From positions 2,797,501-2,861,500 of the forward strand of contig NZ_CP029176.1 of assembly GCF_003352165.1 (NCBI RefSeq): a DNA stretch of 64,000 nucleotides, written 5' to 3'. The stretch's first letter is position 1; the number at the start of each line of letters is the position of its first letter. A model generated the notes under the pieces. The model saw only the letters and a list, made by a program, of their open reading frames with translations. It searched no databases and was not told the DNA's origin. The DNA comes from Acidibrevibacterium fodinaquatile. GTDB taxonomy: Bacteria > Pseudomonadota > Alphaproteobacteria > Acetobacterales > Acetobacteraceae. The position numbers were made by a program, and so were the translations under genes. Positions 38,865 to 47,637 of this stretch are shown in pieces.

Positions 38865-39734
38865 ATGGCCGAAAACAGCGTTACCGTCGGCCCGGTTACC
38901 GTCGGCAACCACCTCCCCTTCGCGCTGATCGCCGGCCCCTGTCAGATCGAGAGCCGGGCGCACGCGACCGAGGTCGCCGACGCGCTCGTCGCGATGACCG
39001 GCGCGCTCGGCATTCCCTTGATCTACAAAAGCAGCTTCGACAAGGCCAACCGCACCAGCCTGGCTGCGGCGCGCGGCGTCGGGATGGCGGCGGGGCTCGA
39101 GATCCTCGCCGAGGTGCGGGCGCGGTTCGGCATTCCGGTGCTCACCGATGTCCATGATGCCGGCCAGTGCGCGAGGGTGGCGGCGGCGGTCGATGTCCTG
39201 CAAATTCCCGCCTTTCTCTGCCGTCAGACCGATCTTCTGCTCGCCGCCGGCGAAACGGGTGCGGCGATCAACGTGAAAAAAGGCCAGTTCCTCGCTCCTT
39301 GGGATATGGCGCATGTCGCCGCCAAGATCGCGAGCACCGGCAACCACCGCATCCTGCTCACCGAGCGCGGCGCGAGCTTCGGCTATAATATGCTGGTGAG
39401 CGATTTCCGGTCGCTCCCGATCATGGCCGAAACCGGCTATCCGGTGGTGTTCGATGCGACGCACTCGGTGCAGTTGCCGGGCGGCGCCGGCACCGCCTCG
39501 GGCGGCGAGCGCCGTTTCGCGCCGGTGCTCGCCCGCGCCGCACTCGCGGTCGGAGTCGCGGCGGTTTTCATCGAAACCCACCCCGATCCCGATCACGCCC
39601 CGAGCGACGGGCCGAACATGATCCCGCTCGCCGCCATGCCGGCCCTGCTCGCGCGGCTCAAGGCATTCGACGAACTCGCGAAATCATCCGCAGCAGTGCT
39701 TACGGCCGCTCAGGACGATTCGAAAAAGGCTTAG
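38865..39734 (+). CDS. kdsA: 3-deoxy-8-phosphooctulonate synthase (KDO-8-P synthase)
   Basis: A 289-residue TIM-barrel enzyme condensing PEP with arabinose 5-phosphate for lipid A-core Kdo. Seen: [56 protein letters not shown] and [16 protein letters not shown]. The pyrG-kdsA order, 10 nt apart, is conserved in many proteobacteria. Its stop overlaps by 4 nt the convergent PEP-CTERM gene, leaving no intergenic terminator. Confidence 0.96.
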   Translation: MAENSVTVGPVTVGNHLPFALIAGPCQIESRAHATEVADALVAMTGALGIPLIYKSSFDKANRTSLAAARGVGMAAGLEILAEVRARFGIPVLTDVHDAGQCARVAAAVDVLQIPAFLCRQTDLLLAAGETGAAINVKKGQFLAPWDMAHVAAKIASTGNHRILLTERGASFGYNMLVSDFRSLPIMAETGYPVVFDATHSVQLPGGAGTASGGERRFAPVLARAALAVGVAAVFIETHPDPDHAPSDGPNMIPLAAMPALLARLKAFDELAKSSAAVLTAAQDDSKKA

Positions 39735-40462
39735 CGGGGGCGGTGTGAGCCACGGCGGCGGACGATAGCGAGAGCGAAGAGGGCGCTGCCGAGCAACACC
39801 ATCGTGGCGGGCTCGGGAACATTGCTGTTGCCGGGGACACCGGCGGTGTTAGCCACGACCACGCCGGTGATGCCGTTACCGCAACTGCCGTTCGAGACCC
39901 CGAGGCAGACATCGGCGCCGAAATAATTACCATTCCCATTCGGGATAAAATCGCTGAGGGCGACGTTGTCGATGGTGAAGCTGAGCGGCCCGGTATAGGG
40001 GCTGTTGCCGCCATGTCCGCACGTCGATGTGCTGCAATCGATGGCGTAATCCCAGGTGCCGCCGCCGCTGGCGCTCAACCCCCCGGCAGACGAAGAGACC
40101 AGGGAAAACCCAGGGGTTATGGAATTCGCCGGCACGGTTATGGATGGCGCATTGGCCAAATCCCAGGTCAGCGAGTAGCCGGCGCCGCTGTTGACGAAGC
40201 CGACCCCCGAGGCCAAAGACACGGTGACCGTGACGTCAGGGCCGCCATTGTCGTTCAAGGCGACGGTGCCATAGGGCGACGCCAAGGAAGACGTGCCGCT
40301 TCCGACATAGTCGTTCAGAGTGTAATCCACCGTGCCCGCCATGGCGGGCGCCGCCGCGACGCCAAGACCGCCTACCGCGAGCAGAAGAAAGGCCGCCGCA
40401 AGCTTGCCGCGCCCGCCAACACGCCTCTCGTTACGCGTTATCTTAAAGATCGGCCGCCTCAT
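39731..40462 (-). CDS. PEP-CTERM sorting-signal exported protein
   Basis: A 243-residue exported protein. An N-terminal signal peptide ([20 protein letters not shown], cleavage after AMA) is followed by a Ser/Gly/Thr-rich beta-sandwich-like body with Cys pairs. The C-terminus is a textbook PEP-CTERM tail: [20 protein letters not shown] then RRR. Such proteins are processed by an exosortase of the EpsH family, not found in this window, and are linked to exopolysaccharide or biofilm. I use ATG at 40462, preceded by GAGGAGCAGATGGA. It overlaps kdsA at its end. Function of the body is unknown. Confidence 0.85.
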   Translation of the reverse strand: MRRPIFKITRNERRVGGRGKLAAAFLLLAVGGLGVAAAPAMAGTVDYTLNDYVGSGTSSLASPYGTVALNDNGGPDVTVTVSLASGVGFVNSGAGYSLTWDLANAPSITVPANSITPGFSLVSSSAGGLSASGGGTWDYAIDCSTSTCGHGGNSPYTGPLSFTIDNVALSDFIPNGNGNYFGADVCLGVSNGSCGNGITGVVVANTAGVPGNSNVPEPATMVLLGSALFALAIVRRRGSHRPR

Positions 40463-40664
40463 TCCATCTGCTCCTCTGGCTTCCCTGCCTGCGCACCTCG
40501 TTGCGTCAGCGTGCGCCTCGACTTTTTCCTCGCGCATGGCGGCGGCAAACGTTAATTATCCGCTAATAAACCGGTAACGCATGCCACGTCAATCTCATTT
40601 TTCATATGTTGCCATGGAGTCACGGTCCCAGGGCAGGTCGTGCCGGATCTCGGCCAAGCTCTGC

Positions 40665-40889
40665 TCAATCCGGCACGAACAGCATCAGCGCGTCGCCCTC
40701 ACCCACCAAATCGGTCTCGCGCACCAAAATTGCCGCGACCCGCCCCGCTGCCGGCGCCGCCAGCGGAATTTCCATTTTCATCGATTCGAGGAGCAACAAG
40801 GTCTCGCCAGCCGCGACCCTGTCGCCTTCGGCGACGGTGATGCGAAAAACCATGGCATTGAGGTCAGAATAAAGTTTGATCGCGGCCAT
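40665..40889 (-). CDS. Stand-alone biotinyl/lipoyl carrier domain protein
   Basis: A 74-residue protein consisting only of a biotinyl domain. The attachment motif ESMKME places the modified lysine at Lys38, and the flanking V-x-E-G-D-x-V-x-A-G and G-D-A-L turns are present. This is typical of small carrier proteins of biotin-dependent carboxylases, but no carboxylase or biotin carboxylase gene is adjacent. It sits 46 bp downstream of nothing else on its strand except the PEP-CTERM region. It may serve a carboxylase encoded elsewhere, or be a free-standing acyl carrier of unknown role. Confidence 0.82.
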   Translation of the reverse strand: MAAIKLYSDLNAMVFRITVAEGDRVAAGETLLLLESMKMEIPLAAPAAGRVAAILVRETDLVGEGDALMLFVPD

Positions 40890-40935
40890 GCCGAAGCCCC
40901 TCTCACGAGACGTTTAATTCTTACAAAATAACCTT

Positions 40936-41664
40936 TTATTCCAACATCCGAACGACCGCGAGGAGGCGAGCGAGGGTGCCGGAATCGGCTTGGCCGGTGA
41001 TCGCCTCGGGGCGCCAATGGCGCTGAAAGGCGCGCAACACGGTCGACAGCGCGGGATCGAGCGCGCCTTCCGGGGCGACGCGATAGCCGATCTCGGCGAG
41101 CGCGGCGCGGACATCGCGCAGGCTTTCGGCATCCCGCACCACGCCGCCGGTGCCGAGATCGGGGACACCCTCGGGCCAGAGCCCGACGCCATTCTGCGCC
41201 AGCCCCTGCCAGTCGAATTTCTCGCCCGGATCGCGCTTGCGTTCCGGCGCGATATCGGAATGCCCGACGATGTTGCGCGCCGGCACCGCGTGGCGGGAGA
41301 GAATATCGAGGCAGAGATCGCAGACCACGGCGAGTTGCAGCACCGGGAACGGCGGATAGAGCGCGTCGTGCCCGGGGTTGACGATTTCGATGCCGATCGC
41401 GCGGGCGTTGATATCGGTCGCGCCGCGCCAATAGGCGATGCCGGCGTGCCAGGCGCGGCGCGCCTCGGGCACCATGCGCCAGATCCGCCCGTCCTCGGCG
41501 ACGACGTAATGGGCCGAGACCTCGGCCGCCGGATCGGCGAGCCGCGCCAACGCCGCCTCGGCGCTCGCCATCCCGGTATAGTGAAGCACGATCATGTCGA
41601 TCGCGGTCGCTTGCGGGCGGGCGTCGTGATTGGGGCTCGGGCGATCCTCGATCCAGAGGCTCAC
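40936..41664 (-). CDS. N-acetylmuramoyl-L-alanine amidase (AmpD/AmiD type) with C-terminal peptidoglycan-binding domain
   Basis: A 242-residue Zn amidase that cleaves the MurNAc-L-Ala bond. The Amidase_2 domain (about residues 15-160) has Zn ligands in MIVLHYTGM (His), VGHSDIAP (His) and KRDPGEKFDW (Asp), plus HYVVAEDGRIWRMVPE. The C-terminal 65 residues resemble a PG_binding_1 unit (LRAFQRHW, TLARLLAVVRML). There is no clear signal peptide, suggesting a cytoplasmic AmpD-like recycling role, although AmiD-like export by other means cannot be excluded. The GTG start at 41664 overlaps the djlA-like stop (GTGA). Confidence 0.87.
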   Translation of the reverse strand: MSLWIEDRPSPNHDARPQATAIDMIVLHYTGMASAEAALARLADPAAEVSAHYVVAEDGRIWRMVPEARRAWHAGIAYWRGATDINARAIGIEIVNPGHDALYPPFPVLQLAVVCDLCLDILSRHAVPARNIVGHSDIAPERKRDPGEKFDWQGLAQNGVGLWPEGVPDLGTGGVVRDAESLRDVRAALAEIGYRVAPEGALDPALSTVLRAFQRHWRPEAITGQADSGTLARLLAVVRMLE

Positions 41665-42464
41665 AGGCCACGCTCGCGCTTGATGCGGTCCCAGGCGGCG
41701 TTGATACGGCTCGCTTTCTCGCTCGCGCGCGCGATGAATTCCGCTGGCACACCGCGCGCGGCGAGCGTGTCGGGATGATTTTCGCGCATCAAGCGGCGCC
41801 AGGCGAGATGGACCTCCTGGTCGCTGGCGCTGGCATCGATGCCGAGGATCGCGTAGGGGTCGTCCGCGTCGCCCTCCGGGGGGCGGGTGGCGCGGCCGCC
41901 GGCGATGCCGGTCGCGCGCTCCCAAGCGGCGCGGCCGAGGCCGAATCCCTGATGCACGCGGGCAAGAAACTCGGTCTCCGCCATGTTGATCGGGCGGTCG
42001 GCGCGGGCGATGGCGAAGAGCGCGACGAGCACGTCCTCGAGCACGCCGCGATGGCCGGCGAAACTCTCGCCGAGCTGGTCGGCATAGGGCTCGAAACCCT
42101 CGGGGCTGTCACGCGCTTGGTCGAAGAGGCGGCCGATATCGCGCACCGAGGCGGGCGGGATGCGGAAATGCTGGCGGAAAGCGTCGATCTCGGCGCGGAC
42201 CACCGGGCCATCGCATTTCGCGAGCTTGGCGGCGAGGACGACGACGGTGATCGCGAAAAGCTGCTCGCGCCGGCCGAGCAAGGCGGCAACACGGGCCGGG
42301 TTGAGCGGGTTGAAGCCGCCGCGCGCCGCTTTGAGGCCATTGACGCCCTGCCCGATCGCGCCCGTATCGGCGGCATGGCCGAGGGCCGCCCCGACCACCG
42401 CGCCAAACGGGCCGCCCATGGCGAACCCGGCGACCCCGCCGATGATCTTGCCCCAATATCCCAT
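41661..42464 (-). CDS. djlA: DjlA-like membrane-anchored J-domain co-chaperone
   Basis: A 267-residue protein starting MGYWGKIIGG, as in DjlA. It has an N-terminal Gly/Ala-rich transmembrane segment (about residues 8-32), a TerB-like helical domain (about 60-170), and a C-terminal J domain with YAILGI and the HPD motif in RENHPDTLAARG. It stimulates DnaK ATPase at the membrane and is linked to envelope stress. ATG at 42464 is chosen over an ATG six codons upstream on family similarity. It is coupled to the amidase by GTGA overlap. Confidence 0.87.
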   Translation of the reverse strand: MGYWGKIIGGVAGFAMGGPFGAVVGAALGHAADTGAIGQGVNGLKAARGGFNPLNPARVAALLGRREQLFAITVVVLAAKLAKCDGPVVRAEIDAFRQHFRIPPASVRDIGRLFDQARDSPEGFEPYADQLGESFAGHRGVLEDVLVALFAIARADRPINMAETEFLARVHQGFGLGRAAWERATGIAGGRATRPPEGDADDPYAILGIDASASDQEVHLAWRRLMRENHPDTLAARGVPAEFIARASEKASRINAAWDRIKRERGL

Positions 42465-42723
42465 ACTTCGGCCCTCTAGCATGGCCGCCGTGCGCGGCGC
42501 AAAATGGCTTCATCCCGCGCCCGCCCCACGCGGATGTGACCAAGCTGCCGCGTCGCCCGCCCTGGAACGCATTGCCTTCGCCATCTTTTCAAGGGTATCG
42601 CGGGGCGTGCCGGGGTTGCCTCGGTCCGGCGAACTTCCTAGGGTTCGCACGCCTCTCTTCGCGCCCGCCGGCGTTTTCCTCGGCGCGTCGTTCATTGGCC
42701 ACAACAAGGATAGGGAATTTCGC

Positions 42724-43404
42724 ATGTTCAAGAGTTTTCGGCTCACCGCGCTGACCGCGCTCGGTGTTCTCGCGCTCGCCGGATGCAGTGCGTTCGGCGG
42801 CGGCGAATCCTCGAAACCAGGCGTGAGCGACGAGCAGAGTCTGGTGGATAGCGCGACCCATACCGTCGGCGTGATGAAGACGGCGGCGGCGGCGAAGGTG
42901 ACGCCGCTGTTGCAGAAAGCCAAGGCGGTGGTCATTTTTCCCGACATGATCAAGGGCGGGATTGGCATTGGCGCTTCGCACGGCAAGGGTGTCCTGCTCG
43001 CGCGGACCGGTGGCTGGAGCGATCCGGCGTTTTATGATTCGACCTCGATCTCGCTCGGCGTGCAGATCGGCATGGAGGAAAGCGCGGTCGTGATGTTCGT
43101 CATGACCGACAAAGCCTATAATAGCATGCTGCAGACCAGCACCTTCACGATGAAGGCGCAGGGCGGGCTCGCGCTCGCCGATCTGAACACGGCGACGCAG
43201 GATCAGCTCACTGGCGCCGATGTCGTGATCTGGTCGAAGTCAGAAGGTGCGTTCGGCGGCCTAGCACTGGCTGGCTCGGACGTGTCCCAGAGCCTGGATT
43301 ATGACAAGGCCTATTACGGCAAGGCGGTGACGGCGAAGGAAATCATCGCCGGCCAAGTGAAGAACGACAAGGCCGATGCCCTGATCAAGGCGCTCGGCAA
43401 CTGA
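42724..43404 (+). CDS. SYLF-domain (Ysc84-like) lipoprotein
   Basis: A 226-residue predicted lipoprotein. It has a signal peptide with lipobox LALAGC (about residues 18-23) and a Ser/Gly linker. The SYLF lipid-binding domain starts with KAKAVVIFPDMIKGGIGIGASHGKGVL and ends with GLALAGSDVSQSLDYDKAYYGK. It probably acts in the outer or inner membrane leaflet; eukaryotic relatives bind phosphoinositides and actin, bacterial function is unclear. The 259 bp before it hold no recognisable gene. Followed by repeat copy F and convergent lepA. Confidence 0.86.
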   Translation: MFKSFRLTALTALGVLALAGCSAFGGGESSKPGVSDEQSLVDSATHTVGVMKTAAAAKVTPLLQKAKAVVIFPDMIKGGIGIGASHGKGVLLARTGGWSDPAFYDSTSISLGVQIGMEESAVVMFVMTDKAYNSMLQTSTFTMKAQGGLALADLNTATQDQLTGADVVIWSKSEGAFGGLALAGSDVSQSLDYDKAYYGKAVTAKEIIAGQVKNDKADALIKALGN

Positions 43405-43415
43405 TATTCGGGGGC

Positions 43416-43479
43416 GGCAGTGCCATCGGCACTGCCGCAACGGCCGAACGTTTTTTGGTTCTTTTTTTCAAAAAAGAAC
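43416..43479. repeat. Nested palindromic intergenic element, copy F (partial)
   Basis: This copy has only the central GC palindrome GGCAGTGCC-ATC-GGCACTGCC at 43416-43436 and the right hairpin GTTCTTTTTT/AAAAAAGAAC at 43458-43479, preceded by CGTTTTTTG. The left A/T-rich hairpin is missing. It lies between the convergent SYLF and lepA genes, where both hairpins could act as a bidirectional terminator. Confidence 0.85.
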
Positions 43480-43515
43480 CTCCTTGACTTAACCTTACTC
43501 GCGCCGCGCGGGTAG

Positions 43516-45330
43516 CTAATTCGTCTTGAGCGCGGCGAGGAAAGCGGATTGCGGGATCTCCACCTTGCCGAACTGGCGCATCCGCTTCTTGCCTTCCTTT
43601 TGTTTCTCGAGAAGCTTGCGCTTGCGCGAGATATCGCCGCCATAGCATTTCGCGGTGACGTCCTTGGCGAGCGCGCCGATGGTCTCGCGCGCGATCACCC
43701 GGGCGCCGATCGCCGCCTGCACCGCGATTTTGAACAATTGTTTCGGGATCAGCTCCTTGAGCCGGAGGCAGATCGCCCGCCCGCGAGCCTCGGCGGCGGC
43801 GCGGTGGGCGATGAAGGCCAACGCATCGACCGGCTCACCATTCACCAGGATCGAGATCCGCACGAGATCGCTCTCAGCGTACCCGTCCATCTGGTAATCG
43901 AAGCTGGCATAGCCGCGTGAGACCGATTTCAGACGGTCATAGAAATCGAACACCACCTCGTTGAGCGGCAGGCGATAGACCGCCATCGCGCGGTTGCCGA
44001 CATAGGTGAGATCGACCTGCTGGCCGCGTCGCTCGTTGCAGAGGGTGAGGACAGCGCCGAGATACTCGTCCGGCACCATGATGGTTGCCTTGATCCAGGG
44101 CTCCTCGATATGGTCGATGACGCTACCGTCGGGCATGTCGGCCGGATTGTGCAGATCCTCGATGGTGCCATTGGTGCGATGGATGCGATAGACCACCGAG
44201 GGCGCGGTCGCGATGAGGTCGAGATCGAATTCCCGCGCGAGGCGTTCTTGCACGATCTCGAGATGCAAAAGCCCGAGGAAGCCGCAACGAAAGCCAAAAC
44301 CGAGCGCGGCCGAGGTCTCGGGCTCGTAATGGAAGCTCGCATCATTGAGGCGGAGCTTGCCGAGGCTATCGCGCAATTTCTCGAAATCGTCGGCGTCCAC
44401 CGGATAGAGCCCGCACCACACCACCGGCACCGAGGGTTTGAAGCCGGGCAGCGGCGTTTGTGCCGGGCGGCGATCATCGGTGAGCGTGTCGCCGACCCGG
44501 CAATCGGCGACCGTTTTGATGCCGGCGGTGATATAGCCGATTTCGCCCGGGCCGAGATCGGCGACCGGCTGCAGGCGGGGCGAGAAGATTCCGGTCTGCT
44601 CGATGACATGGACAGCGCCGGTCGCCATCATGCGGATGCGCTGGCCGCGCGCGAGCCGCCCGTCCTTGACCCGCACCAGGATGACGACGCCAAGATAAGG
44701 ATCGTACCAGCTATCGACGAGCAGCGCCTTGAGCGGCGCCGCGGCATCGCCCGAAGGCGGCGGCAAGCGGGTGACGAGGGCTTCGAGCACGCCCTCGATA
44801 TTGAGCCCGGTTTTGGCGCTGATCATCACCGCGTCCGCGGCGTCGAGCCCGATCACCTCCTCGATCTGGGCGCGCACGCGCTCGGGCTCGGCGGCGGGGA
44901 GGTCGATCTTGTTCAGAACCGGCACGATTTCGTGCCCGGCCTCGATCGCCTGATAGACATTGGCCAGGGTCTGCGCCTCCACCCCCTGGCTCGCATCGAC
45001 GACCAGGAGCGAGCCCTCGCACGCGGCGAGGCTGCGGCTCACCTCATAGGCGAAATCGACATGGCCGGGCGTGTCCATGAGATTGAGGACGTAGGTCTTG
45101 CCGTCATGCGCGCGATAGCTGAGGCGGACGGTCTGGGCCTTAATCGTGATGCCGCGTTCGCGCTCGATCTCCATGGTATCAAGCACTTGGGCCGTCATTT
45201 CCCGGTTGGAGAGCGCGCCGGTGGCCTCGATCAGGCGGTCGGCGAGGGTTGATTTGCCATGATCGATATGGGCGATGATGGCGAAGTTGCGGATCAGTTC
45301 GAGCGGTGTTTCGGTCATGGAGCGCGACAT
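43516..45330 (-). CDS. lepA: Elongation factor 4 (back-translocating GTPase LepA)
   Basis: A 604-residue translational GTPase. G1 is [15 protein letters not shown]2 includes [16 protein letters not shown]3 is [14 protein letters not shown]4 is [10 protein letters not shown]. The LepA-specific C-terminal domain follows, with [29 protein letters not shown]. Length is normal (about 600). Starts at 45330 (MSRSMTETP) or 45318 (MTETP) are equally possible and neither has a clear Shine-Dalgarno. It converges with the SYLF gene. Confidence 0.96.
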   Translation of the reverse strand: MSRSMTETPLELIRNFAIIAHIDHGKSTLADRLIEATGALSNREMTAQVLDTMEIERERGITIKAQTVRLSYRAHDGKTYVLNLMDTPGHVDFAYEVSRSLAACEGSLLVVDASQGVEAQTLANVYQAIEAGHEIVPVLNKIDLPAAEPERVRAQIEEVIGLDAADAVMISAKTGLNIEGVLEALVTRLPPPSGDAAAPLKALLVDSWYDPYLGVVILVRVKDGRLARGQRIRMMATGAVHVIEQTGIFSPRLQPVADLGPGEIGYITAGIKTVADCRVGDTLTDDRRPAQTPLPGFKPSVPVVWCGLYPVDADDFEKLRDSLGKLRLNDASFHYEPETSAALGFGFRCGFLGLLHLEIVQERLAREFDLDLIATAPSVVYRIHRTNGTIEDLHNPADMPDGSVIDHIEEPWIKATIMVPDEYLGAVLTLCNERRGQQVDLTYVGNRAMAVYRLPLNEVVFDFYDRLKSVSRGYASFDYQMDGYAESDLVRISILVNGEPVDALAFIAHRAAAEARGRAICLRLKELIPKQLFKIAVQAAIGARVIARETIGALAKDVTAKCYGGDISRKRKLLEKQKEGKKRMRQFGKVEIPQSAFLAALKTN

Positions 45331-45358
45331 AAGCAGTTTTCGCGCCGCTGTCAGCCGT

Positions 45359-45400
45359 GATCTCGGGGGTGCGATCTCGGGGACGCGATCTCGGGGGCGT
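45359..45400. repeat. Three tandem 14-bp repeats upstream of lepA
   Basis: There are three head-to-tail 14-bp units, each beginning GATCTCGGGG, at 45359, 45373 and 45387, differing only in the last four bases. They sit 29 bp before the lepA start and about 110 bp before the phasin gene, in a divergent promoter region. They may be a binding-site array or simple slippage. Confidence 0.75.
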
Positions 45401-45510
45401 ATTTTCGATCCGGCCGCCTGCTCGCGCGAAATTTCATCTCGCGCCGGCTATGAAAACGCCTAGGATGAACGCCGCTTCCGATGACCCTTTCAGGTATAGA
45501 GGATAAAACC

Positions 45511-45948
45511 ATGGCCAATGCCAAAAAACCCGGCGAAGCCCCGTTCGGTGGCGTGTTCGGCGAGATGAAAATGCCGCAGATGCCGGATATGGAGGGGCTG
45601 CTCGGCGCCTATCGCCGCAATATCGAGGTTTTCACCATGGCCAACCGGATCGCGATGGAGGGGGCACAGGCGGTGGCGCGGCGCAACATGGAAATCCTGC
45701 AGCAGAACATGGCGGAGATGAGCGAGGCGGTGGCACTCCTCAGCACCCCTGAAAACCCCACCCAACGCGCCGCCAAACACGCCGAGCTGGTGCGCCGCGC
45801 CTATGAGCGGGCGGTAAGCAACGCCAAGGAGCTGAGCGAGCTTATTCAGCGCGCCAATGGCGAGGCGGTGGAGATCCTCAACCGCCGCTTCATGGAGGCC
45901 ATGGAGGAAATGCGCGCGGTGATGGAGAAAGCGGGCTCCGACCGCTGA
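45511..45948 (+). CDS. Phasin family protein
   Basis: A 145-residue mostly helical protein of the phasin family, coating polyhydroxyalkanoate granules. After a Met/Pro-rich N-terminus (EMKMPQMPDMEGL) comes a long amphipathic helix region (YRRNIEVFTMANRIAMEGAQ, ARRNMEILQQNMAEMSEAVA) and a coiled-coil tail ending in ALV-type heptads (NRRFMEAMEEMRAVMEKA). The start at 45511 is supported by AGAGGATAAAACC; an ATG at 45481 adds unconserved residues. No PHA synthase is in the window. Confidence 0.85.
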   Translation: MANAKKPGEAPFGGVFGEMKMPQMPDMEGLLGAYRRNIEVFTMANRIAMEGAQAVARRNMEILQQNMAEMSEAVALLSTPENPTQRAAKHAELVRRAYERAVSNAKELSELIQRANGEAVEILNRRFMEAMEEMRAVMEKAGSDR

Positions 45949-46069
45949 GCGTTGGTGCGGCCCGCGCGCCGCGGCCATTCTCCCCTTGACGGCGGGGCAG
46001 GCTTGCCCAGAGAGTGCGCCCGCATCGATCCCCTGAGATCGAGCGGTTGCGATCGGGAGGAAGTGATCC

Positions 46070-47098
46070 ATGACGCCGTGCTTGACCCGCCGCCGCGCCC
46101 TCGGCGCGGCCATTCTCGCGATGCCGGCAGTGTTGCGCCACGCCCGGGCAGACGCCGCGATCCGGCTCCGCTGCTCGCTCGACACCGCGCCCTCGCACGG
46201 GCGCAACAAATCGCTCGCCGATTATCTCAAAAAGCTCGATGCCGCGTCAGAAGGCCGGATCAAAACCGAATTATTCCAAAGCGGGCAGCTTTTCTCTGAT
46301 CTCGATGTCTCGAAAGCGCTGATCCAGGGGCAAGTGGAAATGGCCTGCCCCGGCACCTGGACGATGACCGGCTTCATTCCCGATTGCGATCTCTTCCAAC
46401 TCCCCGCCCTTTATGGTCAGCCCTTTTCGGTCACCCACAAGGTGGTCGATGGCCGCGCCGGCGCCATGGTGAATGGCGAGATCGACAAGCGCTTGCGCGG
46501 TCATGTTCTCGGCCCCTGGCTCGATCTCGGCTATCAGAATTGGTACGCGGCGTCCCATAAGCTCACCGCATTCGAAGATTTGCGCGGCCTTAAGATCCGC
46601 AACTCCGGCGGCGCCGGCCAAGCCTGGCGGGCGCGCTTCTTCGGCGCCATCCCCAATACCACCGCCTGGCCGAACGTGCCCTTGGCCCTCTCGCAGGGCA
46701 CCTTCGATGGCCTCGTCAGCACCGATGAAAGCGTCGCCAGCGCCCAGCTCTGGGAAGCGGGGGTGAAATACGTCCTCGCCGATCATCAATTCGTCGGCGA
46801 ATATATCCCGATCGTCGCCAATAGCTTCTGGAGCGGCCTTGCGCCTGATCTGCAGAAACTGATGACCGATCTTTGGGCCGCGAACATCCCGACCTACCGC
46901 GCCAATATGCAGGCCGATCAGGACGCCGCGCGCGAAAAATTGATCGCCCATGGCGTGACCTACACCGTCCCGCCCGCCGATCAGGTCGCCGCCGAGCGCA
47001 AGAAGATGCTGGCCGAGCAGGACAAAGTCGCGCGCGAGATCAAGGTATCGCCGGACATGGTCCGTCTGGTCAGCGAAGATGTCGGCACCGCCGCCTGA
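46070..47098 (+). CDS. dctP: TRAP transporter substrate-binding protein (DctP family)
   Basis: A 342-residue periplasmic binding protein. The leader contains TRRRALGAAIL, a twin-arginine-like motif, with cleavage near ARADA, so export may be by Tat. The DctP fold is indicated by LFQSGQLFSDLDVSKALIQGQVEMACPG, LRGLKIRNSGGAGQAW (with the conserved carboxylate-binding Arg in KIR) and FDGLVSTDESVASAQLWE. It works with the next two genes to import a carboxylate by Na+/H+ gradient. It overlaps dctQ by 20 nt. The ligand is unknown. Confidence 0.88.
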   Translation: MTPCLTRRRALGAAILAMPAVLRHARADAAIRLRCSLDTAPSHGRNKSLADYLKKLDAASEGRIKTELFQSGQLFSDLDVSKALIQGQVEMACPGTWTMTGFIPDCDLFQLPALYGQPFSVTHKVVDGRAGAMVNGEIDKRLRGHVLGPWLDLGYQNWYAASHKLTAFEDLRGLKIRNSGGAGQAWRARFFGAIPNTTAWPNVPLALSQGTFDGLVSTDESVASAQLWEAGVKYVLADHQFVGEYIPIVANSFWSGLAPDLQKLMTDLWAANIPTYRANMQADQDAAREKLIAHGVTYTVPPADQVAAERKKMLAEQDKVAREIKVSPDMVRLVSEDVGTAA

Positions 47099-47621
47099 GC
47101 GCGGCGCGCGCGCGCTCTGGTCGCGGGCCGAACGCGTCATCGTCGGGTTGCTCGGGCTCGCGGCGCTGCTTGCCGGCAGCGTCCAGGTGCTGGGCCGTTA
47201 TCTCGCGCCGGCGCACGCGATCTCCTGGGCCGAGGAGGTCATCGTCTATCTCCTGGTCTGGGCGGTGATGATCGTCGCCTCCGAACTCGCGCGGAGTGAT
47301 GGCCATGTCCGCCCCGATGTCGTCTTGCGGCTGCTTTCCCCCGCCGGCCAGCGCTGGCTCGAGATCGCCAACTCCTTGGTCGCGGTCGTTTTCTGCGCCG
47401 GTCTCGTCTATTATGGCTGGCAGATCGTCGCGACCGCCTGGCTGCTCGATGAGCGGAGTTCGACCGATCTGCAATTTCCGATGTGGCTCTATTATCTCGC
47501 CCTCCCGGTCGGCGGCGGGCTGATGGCGCTCCGCTATCTCGCGCGCCTCGGTCGCTATCTTTTCGCGTTCGATGCGCGCCGGATGACGATCGGCCGCAGC
47601 GACGTAACGCGCACCGAATAA
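47079..47621 (+). CDS. dctQ: TRAP transporter small permease (DctQ family)
   Basis: A 180-residue protein with four predicted helices (VIVGLLGLAALLAGSVQVLG, EEVIVYLLVWAVMIVASELA, LEIANSLVAVVFCAGLVYYG, LYYLALPVGGGLMALRYLA). AISWAEEVIVYLLVW and DGHVRPDVV are DctQ family signatures. ATG at 47079 lies inside dctP, a 20-nt overlap. It pairs with the large permease downstream. Confidence 0.88.
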   Translation: MSAPPPERGARALWSRAERVIVGLLGLAALLAGSVQVLGRYLAPAHAISWAEEVIVYLLVWAVMIVASELARSDGHVRPDVVLRLLSPAGQRWLEIANSLVAVVFCAGLVYYGWQIVATAWLLDERSSTDLQFPMWLYYLALPVGGGLMALRYLARLGRYLFAFDARRMTIGRSDVTRTE

Positions 47622-47637
47622 GCGCGTTTTTCGGGCG

